64,000 nt of DNA from Staphylotrichum longicolle (lineage: Eukaryota > Ascomycota > Sordariomycetes > Sordariales > Chaetomiaceae): assembly GCA_019096155.1 (NCBI GenBank), contig JAHCVI010000006.1:1426001-1490000 (forward strand), read 5' to 3'. The notes beneath the pieces were generated by a model. That model worked only from the letters and a program-made list of their open reading frames with translations. It ran no database searches and was not told the origin of the DNA. Below are positions 9,746 through 21,723 of this stretch, in pieces. A program made the translations under genes and the position numbers. Position 1 is the stretch's first letter. Each line of letters starts with the position of its first letter.

Positions 9746-11127
9746 TGTTGAATTCGTCGTGATGGGAACCTGCAACGAACACCACTGTTGATTGTAGAGG
9801 ACTGCGCACAGTATCCTACTTTAAACTTCACAACCGAGACGGCCAAAACTCCACCGCTGAACGGGTAATCCGTGCCGTTTGTCAGGGGAATCCTCACACT
9901 GACGTCACCCAGCACTCCCCCGCCAAGTAAAGCTCGTTTCCTGTCCAGAGTTTCCTGACCCCCACCAATGGACCAACTTGCGTGCCATGTCTTTGTCAAT
10001 AAATACAACTCCGCGGACTCTGATTGTTGGACGATTCCCCTAACACCCGATTTGAGACTTTGGGACCAGAAGCACTTCCATAGCTCGACAGTCATTAGTC
10101 CTAATTAAGTCAATAAGTGCGCAATTCCTGGCTTTCTTCGCACCAAACCTCGAAGCTGCGTGGGATGGCAAGGTTCACCTGAAGGAACTAACAAAGTGCA
10201 AGAACGACCCCGTTCCAGTTTGTGTCAGGGGCCAGCTAATGCAGTGTGCATTGAACAACGCGGAGCCTCACAGCGTCGACTGCATGAGCCTTTTCTCCGT
10301 GGACTACCGAAGTCCCACGGAACACTCCTGAACCCATATATTCTCTCAAAAGTATTGTTTGGTTGCGGTCTGGCTGGCACTCAAAAACCGCAGGGTGAAC
10401 GCGCCATGTCCGGGGTTGTCGCAGTGGTTGAAACAAGCGGTACCGAAGAGTTAACACGTCGCATTCTATGTGCAATCATCCACTTCAGTTACAGCACGCG
10501 GAAAGGGGCTGGCGGTTGAATGAGTTACAGCGCAACATCTCGTAGCGATTGAGAGAGTTGCCACACGGATGATCGCGATTGTTTCTTGTCAGAACGATGT
10601 TAATTGCTCACGTACCGTGCAGTCTACGAGATGAAGCTCGAAATCATAAGAATACCTAGGCACCCTTTACCTAACTTGAGAGAAGACTGACATGGCTGCG
10701 GTTATTCTGGCACCTCATGTTTTCCTCCGGCAACCAGGCAGTCAAAGGTGCTGCGTTGTTGAACTGAGTGTCGCCTGAGTGCCCGTCTGCGCCAGGGGTG
10801 TGCCCACTGGCATCAAATGCAATGCACGAGTTGACACCTGAGAAGTAACTCGCTTGACAAGTATCTTTGTATTGCTGTTGAATGTTGAGAAACTTTCACC
10901 CAAAGTACAGTCTCGGCACGGGTAGCCCATTTAAATTGCTCGAGGTGGTAAACCCGGCTTGGCTGTTGGTGATATCTGCCACCGCAAGCGACCCCGATCC
11001 CCCCTGTCGCTGGCATGCCGCCGACCTGTCCAAACATCTTTCCGCCACACTTCTCCTCTCCGCCTTGCCCTTGCAATGAGCGAGAGTTCCAATCCTCCGC
11101 CACGAACACACCGAGGTGTTTGCAGAT
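9746..11127. other. Long intergenic region, no gene seen
   Basis: Divergent 5' flanks of the molybdoenzyme and of the single-pass membrane protein. Reading frames here lack any recognisable motif and overlap on both strands. No RNA gene or mobile element recognised. Confidence 0.5.
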
Positions 11128-12029
11128 ATGGCTACAATCACCGCTCAAGCCACCCATACATCGACCTCTGATGCTTCCTTGCCGCGATTCACCCTAGCAC
11201 CCGACTGTCTTACCGACCTGTACCGCACGACAACAGAGTGCGGTTCTGACAAGACCCCCTGCACCTATTTCCACGTCGGCAAGCGTTGGTCGTACGACGC
11301 CTGTTTGCCAAACCAGCGACACCCGGCCACAGCCTGTCCTGTGTCATACACGGACATCGAATCCGTTACGTCGATGGAAGCCGATGGCAAAACAGCTGTC
11401 ACTCTACACTGCTGCCCGCAGTCAGTAACCTTTGCGCCCATTGTTTTCACCAGAGCAAGGCTAACTGTCCGCGATGTTACAATAAGAGATATGGATTTGC
11501 ACGGCAGGACACAAGCCCAACTCCAACTCTTGGCAGCTCCAAGGAGTTCCGTTTCAAATACTTGACTTGCCTCGCAACCAAACCGACTCTTCCAGGACGC
11601 GACGGTCCACCATGGACCGTGCCTGCGACCGAAGTATACACATCCTTTCTCGGGATTACAACAGCTAGCACGGCGGAGAATCAGATCCTGGCCACGATCA
11701 ACCCGACCGCAGACCTCCTGGTCGCAAGCATCGTCGTCGTGAAATACCAAGTCTCGGCCGGGGCGACATGCGCTCCGGACTGCGACAACCCCTGGCGCAG
11801 CGGCGATCCGTGGCCATTGCCATCGCTCAACGAACCCGACACACACGGAGACAACAAGACCGTGACGTTGGCCTTTACGTACATCGTCGGAATTGTAATT
11901 AGCTGCGTTGTCTTTGGACCGCTCATCGTCTGGGGACTGAGTTTCTGGTTCAAGAGGCTCCTGGGACGGTCCAAGGCCGCCAACATGGGCGTTGAACAGC
12001 AAAAGATTCCGCTGGAGCTATACGCATAA
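11128..12029 (+). CDS. Single-pass membrane protein with Cys-containing N-terminal domain
   Basis: Exons 11128-11424 and 11487-12029 around a 62-nt intron (GTAACC, internal GCTAAC branch-like site, AAG acceptor) give about 279 aa. I do not recognise a family with a known function. The N-terminal ~220 residues contain several Cys (PDCLTDLYRTTTECGSDKTP, LHCCPQS, ATCAPDCDNPW) and no signal peptide is obvious. A membrane segment VTLAFTYIVGIVISCVVFGP lies near residue 240, followed by a short basic cytoplasmic tail (WFKRLLGRSKAANMG). The layout resembles small fungal surface or sensor-type proteins of type I or III topology. The splice model is inferred from frame and splice signals only. Confidence 0.6.
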
Positions 12030-12351
12030 TATACGGGTTGGATGATGAAGGCGGGAGTCATTCACATGTCTTGCCCGATCCTGTCGTGTGTGTCCAGTGA
12101 CAAGAGAGAGGGTTGGGGCAATGTAAATTAACGATGTCCAGTTTTCGTGGAAGTTGGGCTGGGGGTTCCTAGGTAGGTCTATTCTCTTTGTCCTTGACAG
12201 CCGTCGGTTGTCTTGGACGTTCCTGTGATGCCGTTAGTAGTGGGTGTCGGCGGCCTGAAGATGGCAGGGGTAAGGGCAAAAAGGTTCAGGGGTAGGGATC
12301 ACCAACCCCCAAATAAGAAAAAGTCAAGTCTTGATCGTTGATCGGGAATTG
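12030..12351. other. Intergenic, no gene seen
   Basis: Lies between the membrane-protein gene and tRNA-Lys. No additional feature supported. Confidence 0.5.
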
Positions 12352-12437
12352 AGCCCGACGTGGGGGTCGAACCCACAACCTTGAGATGATGGAGAACCCG
12401 TAAGAGTCTCACGCTCTACCGATTGAGCTAGCCGGGC
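12352..12437 (-). tRNA. tRNA-Lys (CTT) with 13-nt intron
   Basis: On the minus strand a 7-bp acceptor stem pairs GCCCGGC (12437-12431) with GTCGGGC (12359-12353), including one G-U pair. The D arm GCTCAATCGGTAGAGC follows. The anticodon stem TGAGA/TCTCA encloses CTCTTA...A, so the anticodon is CTT. A 13-nt intron (12400-12388) sits just 3' of the base after the anticodon, the standard eukaryotic place. The T arm reads GTGGGTTCGACCCCCAC. CCA is not encoded, as expected. Confidence 0.93.
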
Positions 12438-12834
12438 AGGCTAATTTGTTGTGGACACAAGTCGTGGGGTGGGTTTACGAGAACAGGTGGATTCCCGGCT
12501 GACCCGGCAAAGACACCTAGTAAGAACAGTAGATGATTCTACATCATGTTCCATGGAATGTATGTTATTGAGTGCGGCATTAGCCAGGAGTCGCTTCGTC
12601 TTCAGGGGTCATTTGTGTCCCGACCGTTGCACGGCGCCGCTTCAGCCTTATGGCGGGTTTCAGTATCCACACGCCAGTCCATGGTATTGACCTTCCCAGA
12701 TTTCACAGTACCAAAGACTTGAATAATTGTGGCAATTGCCGTTGTCATATTGACCCTGTGTCCCAAAAAATCTAGATACAGATGATTTTACATGCCATCA
12801 TCAGCTTGGTCGTCCGCACCAACTGAGACAGTGC
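12438..12834. other. Intergenic, no gene seen
   Basis: 5' flank of tRNA-Lys and 3' flank of the F-box gene. Nothing further supported. Confidence 0.5.
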
Positions 12835-14739
12835 TCAAAATCCAGTGGTCTTCGACGAGATCTCCTTCTCATCCAGCCAACTCCAGCTGAACTTCAAGTC
12901 CGGCACCCTACCAAAAGCAGCTGCTACACCTCTCCGATCCAGTCCTGCCTCCGGATCCCCTCTGCCAAAACGCCAAGAGAGAACAAGTACTTCCGTGATC
13001 TGCCAGCCAAGTTGACTCTTCCCTTTTTCGCACGCCGCAGCAAATCGCTTCAGCTGCTCCGAGTACATCCCCTGTTGGATGGGGATATCCACCTTGAGTT
13101 TGAGAGCCATGCGTCCCGTCCTATCTCCGTCAAACACCGTCTCCGGGTATACGCGCGCATCCCGCTCTTCGACTAGAGTCAGCTTCTGCAGGGACCGGGG
13201 CAAGCGAATCTCTTCGGCTGCGTTGACGAGCTTGTAGTATTCCTCGTATTCCACACCAGCGGATCCAAACTGCTCGGGCCGCCAGAAGGAGGCGCTAAAG
13301 AAGCTGCGCAGGTTGAGGCGGAGGGTCTTGAGCTTGGTCAGCTTGTGGAAACAGCTGACTCTTAGGTCGGTTCCGAAGAAGAACAAAGTGGTACGCTCCA
13401 TAATTCCGCCACAGCTCAGAAGCAGATTGACGTGTTCCAACGTGTCGGCGCACAGTAGGAGTAGGCCGTTCATGTTAGGGCTGTCGTTGTCAAGGACCAG
13501 GTCATCAGGGATCTCGGCCAGGTCAATGTGGATGGAGAGCGACTTGAGGTTCTTCGCTTCGGCGAGGGCACGACGGAAGGTGGTGAACTGGAATGGGGCG
13601 TTGTGTAGTTCCAGATGTGTGAGGCTTTGCATGCAGGCTCGCATGTGCTCTGATTGGAAACCAGTGTATCCCTGGCTTGGGTGGTCGATGATGCTGTCCG
13701 TCTCAGGCAGCGAGCGCGGGCCAACATCCCCCATGCCCATGATCTTGATGGACTTCAGGCCAGGAATTGTATGGAACGTCCAAGCAGGAGGGAACGCAAC
13801 GCTTCTCAGACAGTCCTCTGGGAATGGTTGCCCGTAGACTTCGAGGTGCTTAAGGGACGGACACGGCCAAGTCCTCATGGGCGCTGTCGGATGATCGACG
13901 CCGTCATTGTGGCTGGATTGTCGTGTCTCCCAGATGTAATCGAACAGTTTGCGATACAAAGGCAAGGGAAGAGTGTATAAGTATTCGAAAAGGCGTTCCC
14001 TGGGCCAACAAAAGAAGCGGTGTGTCTCTGGAAACCGGAGTGCAAGGGTTCGGAGAGCGGGAAGATGGCAGAGCAGGGTGAAAAAGACCACCTGTCCCGG
14101 ACCTAATGCCGCAGCCCTGTTCTCATCCCACGATTCCCCCCCAGGACCTTGAGAGATAAGTCCGAAGTCCCGAAGCTGTGGACAGATCGAGAATTCTGGC
14201 GCGTCAAAAAGCCAGCGCAGGCGACGCCCCTCGAATGGAGCCAAGTCGTGACCGGTGAAGACATCTAACTCCTTGTCTGGCTCTTCTTCAAGCTTGGACC
14301 ATGGAACCGGGCGCTTGTCCTCGAGGTTTATATCCAAGTCCAATCGCTTGACAAAACCAGCGTTTACACGCATTGTGTTGGTATTCGTTGAGAAGCTAGC
14401 CGCCAGCCTGGCCAGGGTCTTTCGATTGTCAATCCGAATGCTGGAGTACAGGGCTTCTCGCGCACTGATTGAGAGGGCTCGACAAGTTACAGATAGGTGC
14501 GCCAGGCTCGAAACTGCTGCTGCGTATTCTACTCGAACAGGGTGATGGCGCAAGCTGGTCATTTCGGGCTTCTTCTTGCGGGTGACAAGATCGTGGTCGG
14601 TTTCGAGGAAATTGCAAGGCCAGAAGTCCATATTGCAATCCCATTCTATGGGTTTGGGTACCAAGTATCTCACGATCATCCGAATGATCTCGACGGGCAT
14701 CTTGGGTAGGCAAGGCCTTCCGTGGCCGTGGGCTGCCAT
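12835..14739 (-). CDS. F-box / leucine-rich-repeat-like protein
   Basis: Intronless, 634 aa. The N-terminus MPVEIIRMIVRYLVPKPIEW is a fungal F-box-like helix pair, followed by SLAHLSVTCRALSISAREALYSSI, the second half of the motif. Downstream are irregular leucine-rich segments (LPALRTLALRFPET, SLKHLEVYGQPF, SLTHLELHNAPF, NLKSLSIHIDLAEIP, LKTLRLNLRSFF). Such proteins act as substrate adaptors of SCF ubiquitin ligases by binding Skp1. The substrate cannot be told. F-box/LRR genes are numerous and variable in Pezizomycotina, and this one has no visible link to its neighbours. Confidence 0.8.
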   Translation of the reverse strand: MAAHGHGRPCLPKMPVEIIRMIVRYLVPKPIEWDCNMDFWPCNFLETDHDLVTRKKKPEMTSLRHHPVRVEYAAAVSSLAHLSVTCRALSISAREALYSSIRIDNRKTLARLAASFSTNTNTMRVNAGFVKRLDLDINLEDKRPVPWSKLEEEPDKELDVFTGHDLAPFEGRRLRWLFDAPEFSICPQLRDFGLISQGPGGESWDENRAAALGPGQVVFFTLLCHLPALRTLALRFPETHRFFCWPRERLFEYLYTLPLPLYRKLFDYIWETRQSSHNDGVDHPTAPMRTWPCPSLKHLEVYGQPFPEDCLRSVAFPPAWTFHTIPGLKSIKIMGMGDVGPRSLPETDSIIDHPSQGYTGFQSEHMRACMQSLTHLELHNAPFQFTTFRRALAEAKNLKSLSIHIDLAEIPDDLVLDNDSPNMNGLLLLCADTLEHVNLLLSCGGIMERTTLFFFGTDLRVSCFHKLTKLKTLRLNLRSFFSASFWRPEQFGSAGVEYEEYYKLVNAAEEIRLPRSLQKLTLVEERDARVYPETVFDGDRTGRMALKLKVDIPIQQGMYSEQLKRFAAACEKGKSQLGWQITEVLVLSWRFGRGDPEAGLDRRGVAAAFGRVPDLKFSWSWLDEKEISSKTTGF

Positions 14740-16514
14740 ACTTTGTTGCTAACTGTCAATGTGGAATGCTTGTTAACCAGGTCGATCGATTTTGCCAGGT
14801 CCGGGAACATGCTGGACCGGGCGGATACCAACATACCAACTGGAACAGTAAGGTATTTCGAAGGTCGGTGTCACCTCGAATCTCTCGTGCCCTGGAAATC
14901 GGAGTTGCGATTGAAGCCTAGCTCGTGGTTTGTGACGGAATTGCAGGAGATCTGGGTCCAGAAAAATTCTGGAAGAAAAGGCGCGGAAGTAACCCAAAAC
15001 AAAGTGTGTGGTAAATGCGAAAGGAATTGGAGAGAGTCCCGGGGGATTGGGGTTGTGAGGTTGGAAGGAACGGAATCTTTGATTGTGCTGTGCTGCGACT
15101 TGGAAGAACTCAAGGTTATTATCGGCATGTGATCGCGACCTGTCCACGATAAGAGACTGGAGCACACCCTTCACTGCCAGGACTTCGGATGGGAGTAAGG
15201 TGAGGTACCTGACCAGAGGTACCTTTTTAGGTACCTAGGTCGGTAACAAGGTTGAATCATCAGGTTGCGAGTTCCTGCCAACTAGTGACTGCATGTCAAA
15301 CCCCCGTCAAAAGGGACCACTCCTATGCCACACACGTGGCCCAAAATGTCGAATACCAAAGCATTAGACTGTAAAGACTGCCAGATAGCTGAGTACGTGA
15401 ATCAGTTCGTTGGTGGTGACAGAGGGGATGTGGCTCTCTGGCAATGTGGGTGGTGGGTTCACCCACCAGAACTACATGTATCTAAGGCAGGCGGTATGTG
15501 TTTTCACAGGCTCAGCTCCCACACGAAGAAATTTATTTGAATGCCCGGGTGTGTAAGGCAAGAGAGGCTAAGGCTTTTGGATATATAGAGAGTCTCTGTA
15601 CTCATCAGTCCGTTGTTGTGGAATACGCAAAGGTTCTGTTCGGCAAGAAAATATCATCTGATGTCATTAAGTACCGGCACAGCAATGAAGTGGACTGAAC
15701 ATTCTGGGACTATACTTGGGGTGCCCAAGCTCTCAAATACGTAGTAAAAGGTGGTTTGCTCTTGTTGGCGTGACTCAGACGAACACAGGAACTCAATGAC
15801 CAAACCTACATGATTGGAGCGGCCGAAAGATGAAGGAGAAGAGGAGGAAAGGAAGAACGCATGTGACCAAGCCGAAGAAATGTTTGAACCATGATTCAAC
15901 TGCAAACAACCCTGGCAATGAGCCTGAGTGCGTCCACTGCTGGGCACTCTGGGTCCGGCCGTTGAGCTGGAGAAGTCCCTGATGACCCACTTGCCTTGTT
16001 AAAGCAGACGCACTCATTTGATTGGTGGCGCAGGAGGACGGCCCCTTCACTTCTCTCAGGGCACGGCGCCGAATAATGCAATGAGATGGTGACACAAGTC
16101 GAGTTTGGCCCTTTATCCTCTTCAGAAGTCCTACTCGTCTCCAGGATCATGGCGCCACGGCTGGACTCGTGCACTGACGAGTTTTCTGAAACCCCGGAGC
16201 GGACCACGCAACCGCCCGTTTAACCATCGAACACGGCTCGCCAAGCGACACGTCGATCTTGACTGGTGAGCCAACCAAAAGCGTGGAGGATGGCCCCTGC
16301 ATGAACATCCAGGCCGGTATTCCCGACAACGACAACAGGAGGCACGCGAGGCACGTTATCGAGCAACCCGATGGGCGGGGCTGGTGGTCCATACAAAAAG
16401 ATCAAGGGCCCCTGCTCCGATCGCATCGCAAGAGGAAAGTCCAGTCGTTGATCGATTCTTGTCTTTTGTCATTCCTTCGCTTTCATTCGCTCTTTTAGTC
16501 CATTTTTCGCGAAA
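14740..16514. other. Long intergenic region with repeated AGGTACCT motifs
   Basis: No reading frame here shows a recognisable domain. The palindrome AGGTACCT occurs three times between 15203 and 15236 (listed separately). The last ~150 bases form the promoter of the GH131 gene, with pyrimidine-rich sequence just before its ATG. Confidence 0.5.
15203..15240. repeat. Three close copies of the palindrome AGGTACCT
   Basis: AGGTACCT at 15203-15210, 15217-15224 and 15229-15236, the last followed by AGGT. A related TACCTAGG string is seen near 63.27 kb. Its function is unknown. Confidence 0.6.
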
Positions 16515-17482
16515 ATGATCTTGTCTCGGCTCCCCGTTATCCTGTCTTTGACCTCTTTGGTGGTTGCGCAAAACTGCACGTTGCAGTTCGACGGGCGCGT
16601 TCCAGCTGATCTCGCCGCTCTCGACTTCGATGCGCCGAATGATATTTTCAGCGAAAGTTTCGTCATTGGCCAGGGTCTTACCTTCAGTAAAGCACTACGG
16701 CTGCTGCCAGTTGGAGCCGGGTCCTTGGTGTGTTGATGCCACCCACTTTGCAAAGGTGCAATCCCACTAATACGGGCACCAGTTTGACCTCGATGCTGGG
16801 GCTGAACCAGTCGAGGTACTCATCAGCGACGACTCCATTTTCAACAACCAAGTCGGTTTCCGCCGGGCCGAGCTCATCCCTGCCAGCAACAATGGCGCCG
16901 ACGCGAGCACGCAAGGCGTCAAGACCCTCCACTTCAGCGTTCTCAAGGATGTCGTGCGCCCGTTGAACCTCTCCCACGAGTACCAGCTGGCCTTTCTCGA
17001 GAGCGCGGACTTCAGCACCAACCAGTTTGTTCTCAAGACCGGGACAATCCTCGGGCAAAACACCGCCGACCCGGACACGCTCCAGCTCTTTGGCAGCGTC
17101 AATGACGGCCAACTGCTCTTTAGCACTGCGTTTACGCCCGGAACCTTTCACAACTTCGCCCTCAAGCTCGATTTCAACGCACTGTATGTACCCATCTCCA
17201 GTCTTTCAAACTGCACTTTATATATGGCACTAACAAGTCGATAGGACGACCCAAGTCTTCTTTTCCCGCGGCGAGGACGCGCTTGTGTCGGTCACGGACG
17301 CTCTCCAGAACGACGTCAGCGGCCAGGGCCAGTTCCACTTTGGACTTCTCAAGAAGCCTGTCGGTGGCGTAGGCGACATCACCAAAAATGGTTTCCAGCC
17401 AGCTGGGATCAACGAGGGCATAACCTACGGGGGCATCTTCCAGGAGGACAGCGCAGATGGATGCATAAGCTTGACGCCGTGA
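16515..17482 (+). CDS. Secreted GH131 beta-glucanase
   Basis: Exons 16515-16727, 16783-17183 and 17245-17482 give about 283 aa. The signal peptide is MILSRLPVILSLTSLVVAQ. The mature part fits glycoside hydrolase family 131 along its length: CTLQFDGRVPADLAALDFD, PVEVLISDDSIFNNQVGFRRAEL, GVKTLHFSVLKD, LSHEYQLAFLESADFSTNQF, GQGQFHFGLLKKPVGG and INEGITYGGIFQEDSADGC. Characterised GH131 enzymes have broad exo-beta-1,3/1,6- and endo-beta-1,4-glucanase activity. No CBM is attached here. Predicted role: extracellular plant or fungal wall glucan breakdown. Confidence 0.9.
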
Positions 17483-19426
17483 TAATTGGGGGGTTTCTCT
17501 TCGCTGGAAACAGGAATCCGTTACATAATGTTTTCTGCTTGTGAGTAGTGTAATGTGAAGTATTTCCTGATCGTATTCCCTCATGGCGCTGTGCCTAACA
17601 GCGGTCCTGTGAGGCGGGTGGTTGTCATTCGGGCGGGTTTTCACGCCATCCATGGCAATGACGGCCGGAAGCTGTGGTACATGAATGGGCAAAAGTGCAG
17701 CTCCGGCACTGCCGTTTTCGGGGGCGCAAGATCACAACGAACTGACCTGGTGGCCGCTAATGGGAAACATAACGCTTGTGAACAATAACAGATATACTGT
17801 GGCTTGATAATGCAAGGAACGGACAAAGACCTGTGCGAGGCACTTGCCCCCGAACCAAACACGCGACAGGCTTAGGATATGGCCTTCAAGGCCCTCACAC
17901 CACGGGGATTCAGCCTGCGTGGGCGATCGTAAAGGTCACTATCACATCTGTCAGCCGCGAATTTTGATGTACTTGTATCCTGGGGGCTCCAACCTGATCC
18001 GCACCCAGCAGCGCTGCTGATCTTGACGCCGCAGCCATCCAGAAGTTGGCCCCTGATCGTACATCCGCCATGCGACCAGGTCACGTACTGTGGAGCACCA
18101 CCGTGGTCTTTATCGCGGTCAGCGGCCGTGCTGCAGAGACAGACAAGTGTCCAGCATACCTTTGGGCTCTGAATGCTGAACAGCAAAGTTTCCGACGGTG
18201 GAAGAATGGGCAGTTAGATAACAGCTTCGGACCCCTAAAGTCACCGACCGTTCCCGTTAGATACCTTATCCTCAAACGCTGATGCTGAGGCGCAAAGACA
18301 TGGTGTATAGCACTTACCTAGGAGCATGGCAGCGGAGACCGCAACTGAAAGCTTCATTTTGGATGAAACAAGTGTCGAGTTAGGGTCACAAGATGTTGGT
18401 CCACCGAATGGTACTGGTAAGGTATCGAGTTTGAGCGGGATGCGTAAAAAAAGCTTGAGATATTTCCAGGCGTTCTGGAGCAAACATGGAGCTCATAGTT
18501 TATGTAGTCTGGCCACGGCCTTTCCTTCATGCTTCCAAGTGCAGCTCGGGATGATTTCCCCGGGCGTGGGTTGACCGCTCCGTCAACGCCTTTCTCGGTG
18601 CATTTGGTCACCGGCGCGCCTCGCCCGCCGTACATGGCCTTGCTGATATTTTCTCCAACCACGACCGCAACTGAAGGGCATTTGAACCGATAACGGAGAA
18701 TCTCGACAGCAGTTTCTCCTTCTTTTGGAGGGGGTGTCGGAACCGCGCATGGCGAGCCTCAGCACAGTGGGTAAACGGGCGTTGTTCAACTCGTATTGCA
18801 GGGCCGAATGAAGTGTGTGCGATGGTTCTTTGGAGCCGAGAAACGCATCTATATTACGGATGGCGTTTGCAGAAAAGACATTGGTGGATCTGTGGATGCA
18901 GACTTCCTGGTACAGTTCCTCAGTTCGAACTTGATCAGATTGGGATTCATCAAGTGCGGCTGAAAGTCCCTTTCGGTGTTTGTCCTCCAACAGCACGGCC
19001 CAAGAGCTCCCGTTTATCAACCACTCCGCTCAAACAAGCCCGACGATCCGTCGTCTCGGTTGTTGGAAACGAGGAACGAGCTTTGCTTCCTCGACAGAGG
19101 GTCCCTAAGGTTGATACCCAAGAGGAGGATCAAATATTTCCGGCGCTAAGAGGGATGGCTCCGCAGTGCCCAATAGGTAGTTACACGGAGACATCGGCGC
19201 CGAGAAAACATCCGTATGGAGCCATCGGTGCCGAGATTGCGTCGCAAACTCGAAACATGTCGTTGAATCTCGAAAATGGCATCTCAGATCCCTTTTTACT
19301 TAAGCTTTTGCCAAGGACTTGGCATGGTCTGTCACAGGCAGTCTCAATTGTTCACGATTCACTACTCCGTACCACCCTCCTTACTCTGAATTACCCGGTA
19401 GTGGGTGATTGCGTGGCATTGCAGCC
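17483..19426. other. Long intergenic region, no gene supported
   Basis: Separates the GH131 and GH28 genes. A minus-strand frame at 18583-19020 exists, but it has no recognisable motif and no partner exon. Nothing else supported. Confidence 0.45.
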
Positions 19427-21379
19427 ATGAAGCACTTCTCCTCGCTCCTCCTCGCCGCTGCCGGCCTGTCTCTGGTGGAACCATGGGCCCAGGCGCAGCT
19501 CTCAGGCCGCGTCGGCCCCACGACAAATCGGGCGGCCAAGGCTGCCAAGAAGATGTGTAACATCATGAACTACGGAGGCGTAGCCTCGGCGACCACGGAC
19601 AACAGCGCCGCACTCACGGCAGCGTGGAACGCCTGCAAGGGCGGCGGTGAGGTGTACATCCCAAGCGGCAGCTACGGCCTCTCCAGCTGGGTGACGCTCA
19701 GCGGGGGCTCGGGCGTGTCAATCAACCTCGAGGGAGTCATCTACCGCATCACAAGCGCAACCGCCGGCGGCACCATGATTGGCATCACGAGCACTACCGA
19801 CTTTGAGTTTTACAGCGGGAACTCCAAGGGCGCCATTCAGGGATATGGATACCTTTTGAACGCGAGTGAGTGGACGGGTTTCCCATCGGCCAGGAAGTGG
19901 TTGTGGCTGACGACATCGATTCACAATTAGAGGGTGCAAACTCCGGGTATGGTCTTCTGCAAGACAATGCAAAGAAGTGACTGGTGTCTGACTTTCTTCT
20001 ATAGCCCGAGACTTGTGAGACTTACCAAGGTCCGTGACACTGCTGAAGCAGCATTCTCTGCCACGCGACGTTTGACTGACCCCGAATTGGGATTTGATAG
20101 GTCACCAACTTCAGCTTCCACGACATTGCGTTGGTGGATGCCCCCGAATTCTTCCTCGTCATGGACACGTGCGCGAATGGCGAAGTCTACAATTCCATCA
20201 TCCGCGGCGGCAGCGAGGGTGGGCTTGACGGCATCGATGTCTGGGGCCAGAACATCTGGATCCACGACATAGAGGTGACCAATAAGGATGAGTGGTACGT
20301 CTCCTCTCTCCGTGCCAAGAGGAATTTAACTTCACGCATGACACTAACTGCTCTGTATTTTCAGTGTTACAGTCAAGGTACTCCGTCCCCTTTCCCCCTC
20401 TGGACCGCGGGTTTCCTAACATGGATGGCCGACAGAGCCCTGCCCACAATATTTTAGTGGAATCAATCTACTGCAACTGGTCCGGCGGCTCCGCCATGGG
20501 GTCGCTGGGTGCGAACACGGACATCTCCGACATTTATTACCGCAATGTCTACAGTCAAAACTGCAACCAGATGTACATGATCAAGAGCTGGGGCGGCAGC
20601 GGCACTGTCAAGAACGTCAAGCTCGAGAACTTTTGGGGCCACAGCAATGCCTACTCGCTGGACTTGAACGCCTACTGGACGAGCATGACACAGGCCGCCG
20701 GGAGCGGCGTCTCGTACCAGAACATTACCTTCTCCGCGTGGAAGGGCACCAACGCCAACGGCGCCCAGCGCGGCTCCGTTCAGGTGCTGTGCCCGTCCGG
20801 GGTGCCATGCACGGGCATTACTATTCAAGATGTCAACATCTGGACCGAGAGCGGCAGCATCGAGAAGGAGGTTTGCCAAAACGCGTATGGCACGGGGGCC
20901 TGCCTCAAGGGCGGGTCCGGTGGGACCTACACAACCACTGTGACGCGAACGACAACCAGGTAGGCTCTCTCCTATCAATTCCCCAAGCCTTTGTCTGGTA
21001 TCTCCTCCATCTAAACATACGGGTACGCAATCGCTCTAGCAACTACGCTATCCAGACCATGCCAAACGAGATCAAGGCCTGGGGCCTCGGCACGGCAATC
21101 CCCATCCCGGCGATCCCCACGAGCTTCTTCCCGGGTCTGCGGCCCATCAGCGCGCTCATGGCCGCCTCCGGCTCGGCCAACAACAACAATGGCGGCGGAT
21201 CCGTGTCAACCACGCCAGCTGCCAATCCGGCCCCCACCACGACCAAAGCAAGCAGCGGAAGCGGCGGGGTCCAGTCGCAGTACGGTCAGTGCGGCGGCAG
21301 CGGGTATTCGGGACCCACGGCTTGTGCCGCGCCGTATGCCTGCTCGACAGCGAATGCCTACTATGCGCAGTGTCTTTGA
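19427..21379 (+). CDS. Secreted GH28 rhamnogalacturonase with C-terminal CBM1
   Basis: Seven exons (19427-19865, 19931-19946, 20005-20029, 20101-20294, 20365-20377, 20436-20959, 21040-21379) give about 516 aa in one frame; three exons are only 13-25 nt. Signal peptide MKHFSSLLLAAAGLSLV. The GH28 beta-helix of the rhamnogalacturonan hydrolase type is seen in NYGGVASATTDNSAALTAAW, VYNSIIRGGSEGGLDGIDVW (catalytic Asp region), VTNKDECVTVKSPAHNILVE and IYCNWSGGSAMGSLG. A Gly/Ser/Thr-rich linker leads to a fungal cellulose-binding module, QSQYGQCGGSGYSGPTAC to the C-terminus. It would cleave the rhamnogalacturonan-I backbone of pectin while anchored to cellulose. Confidence 0.9.
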
Positions 21380-21723
21380 GCGGTGCCGGAGTGCAAGAAG
21401 GCGTCTTTGCCCTGGGTAAAGTGGCGAGTAAGTGGAGAACGGCGGCGGCTCTAGTCTGCAGTATACAGGAGGACGGTGCTTGCGGTGTAACATGTGGCAA
21501 GGGAGGCCAGAAGGAGGAAAACACACCCGTGCCCTTGGCAAACTGCTGGGTCCATTCTCACAGGCTGTCGACTTGGCAGTTATAGGATGCAACTTGTACC
21601 TGGCAGCCACATAACATGACAAGCCCAAACCCCATAACGACAAATCAAGAAGAGACTGAACCCGTTTTGTGTTGATTCTCTTATTGCTGATTCTTTCAAA
21701 CTTAATAAATCTCAAAATCATCC
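21380..21723. other. Convergent 3' flanks
   Basis: Between the GH28 and aflY-like genes, whose 3' ends face each other. It marks the left boundary of the metabolite cluster. No gene seen. Confidence 0.5.

Noticed and set aside
18583..19020. 145-aa minus-strand frame before the GH28 gene
   Set aside because: No motif, no signal peptide and no neighbouring exon of the same protein; kept as intergenic.
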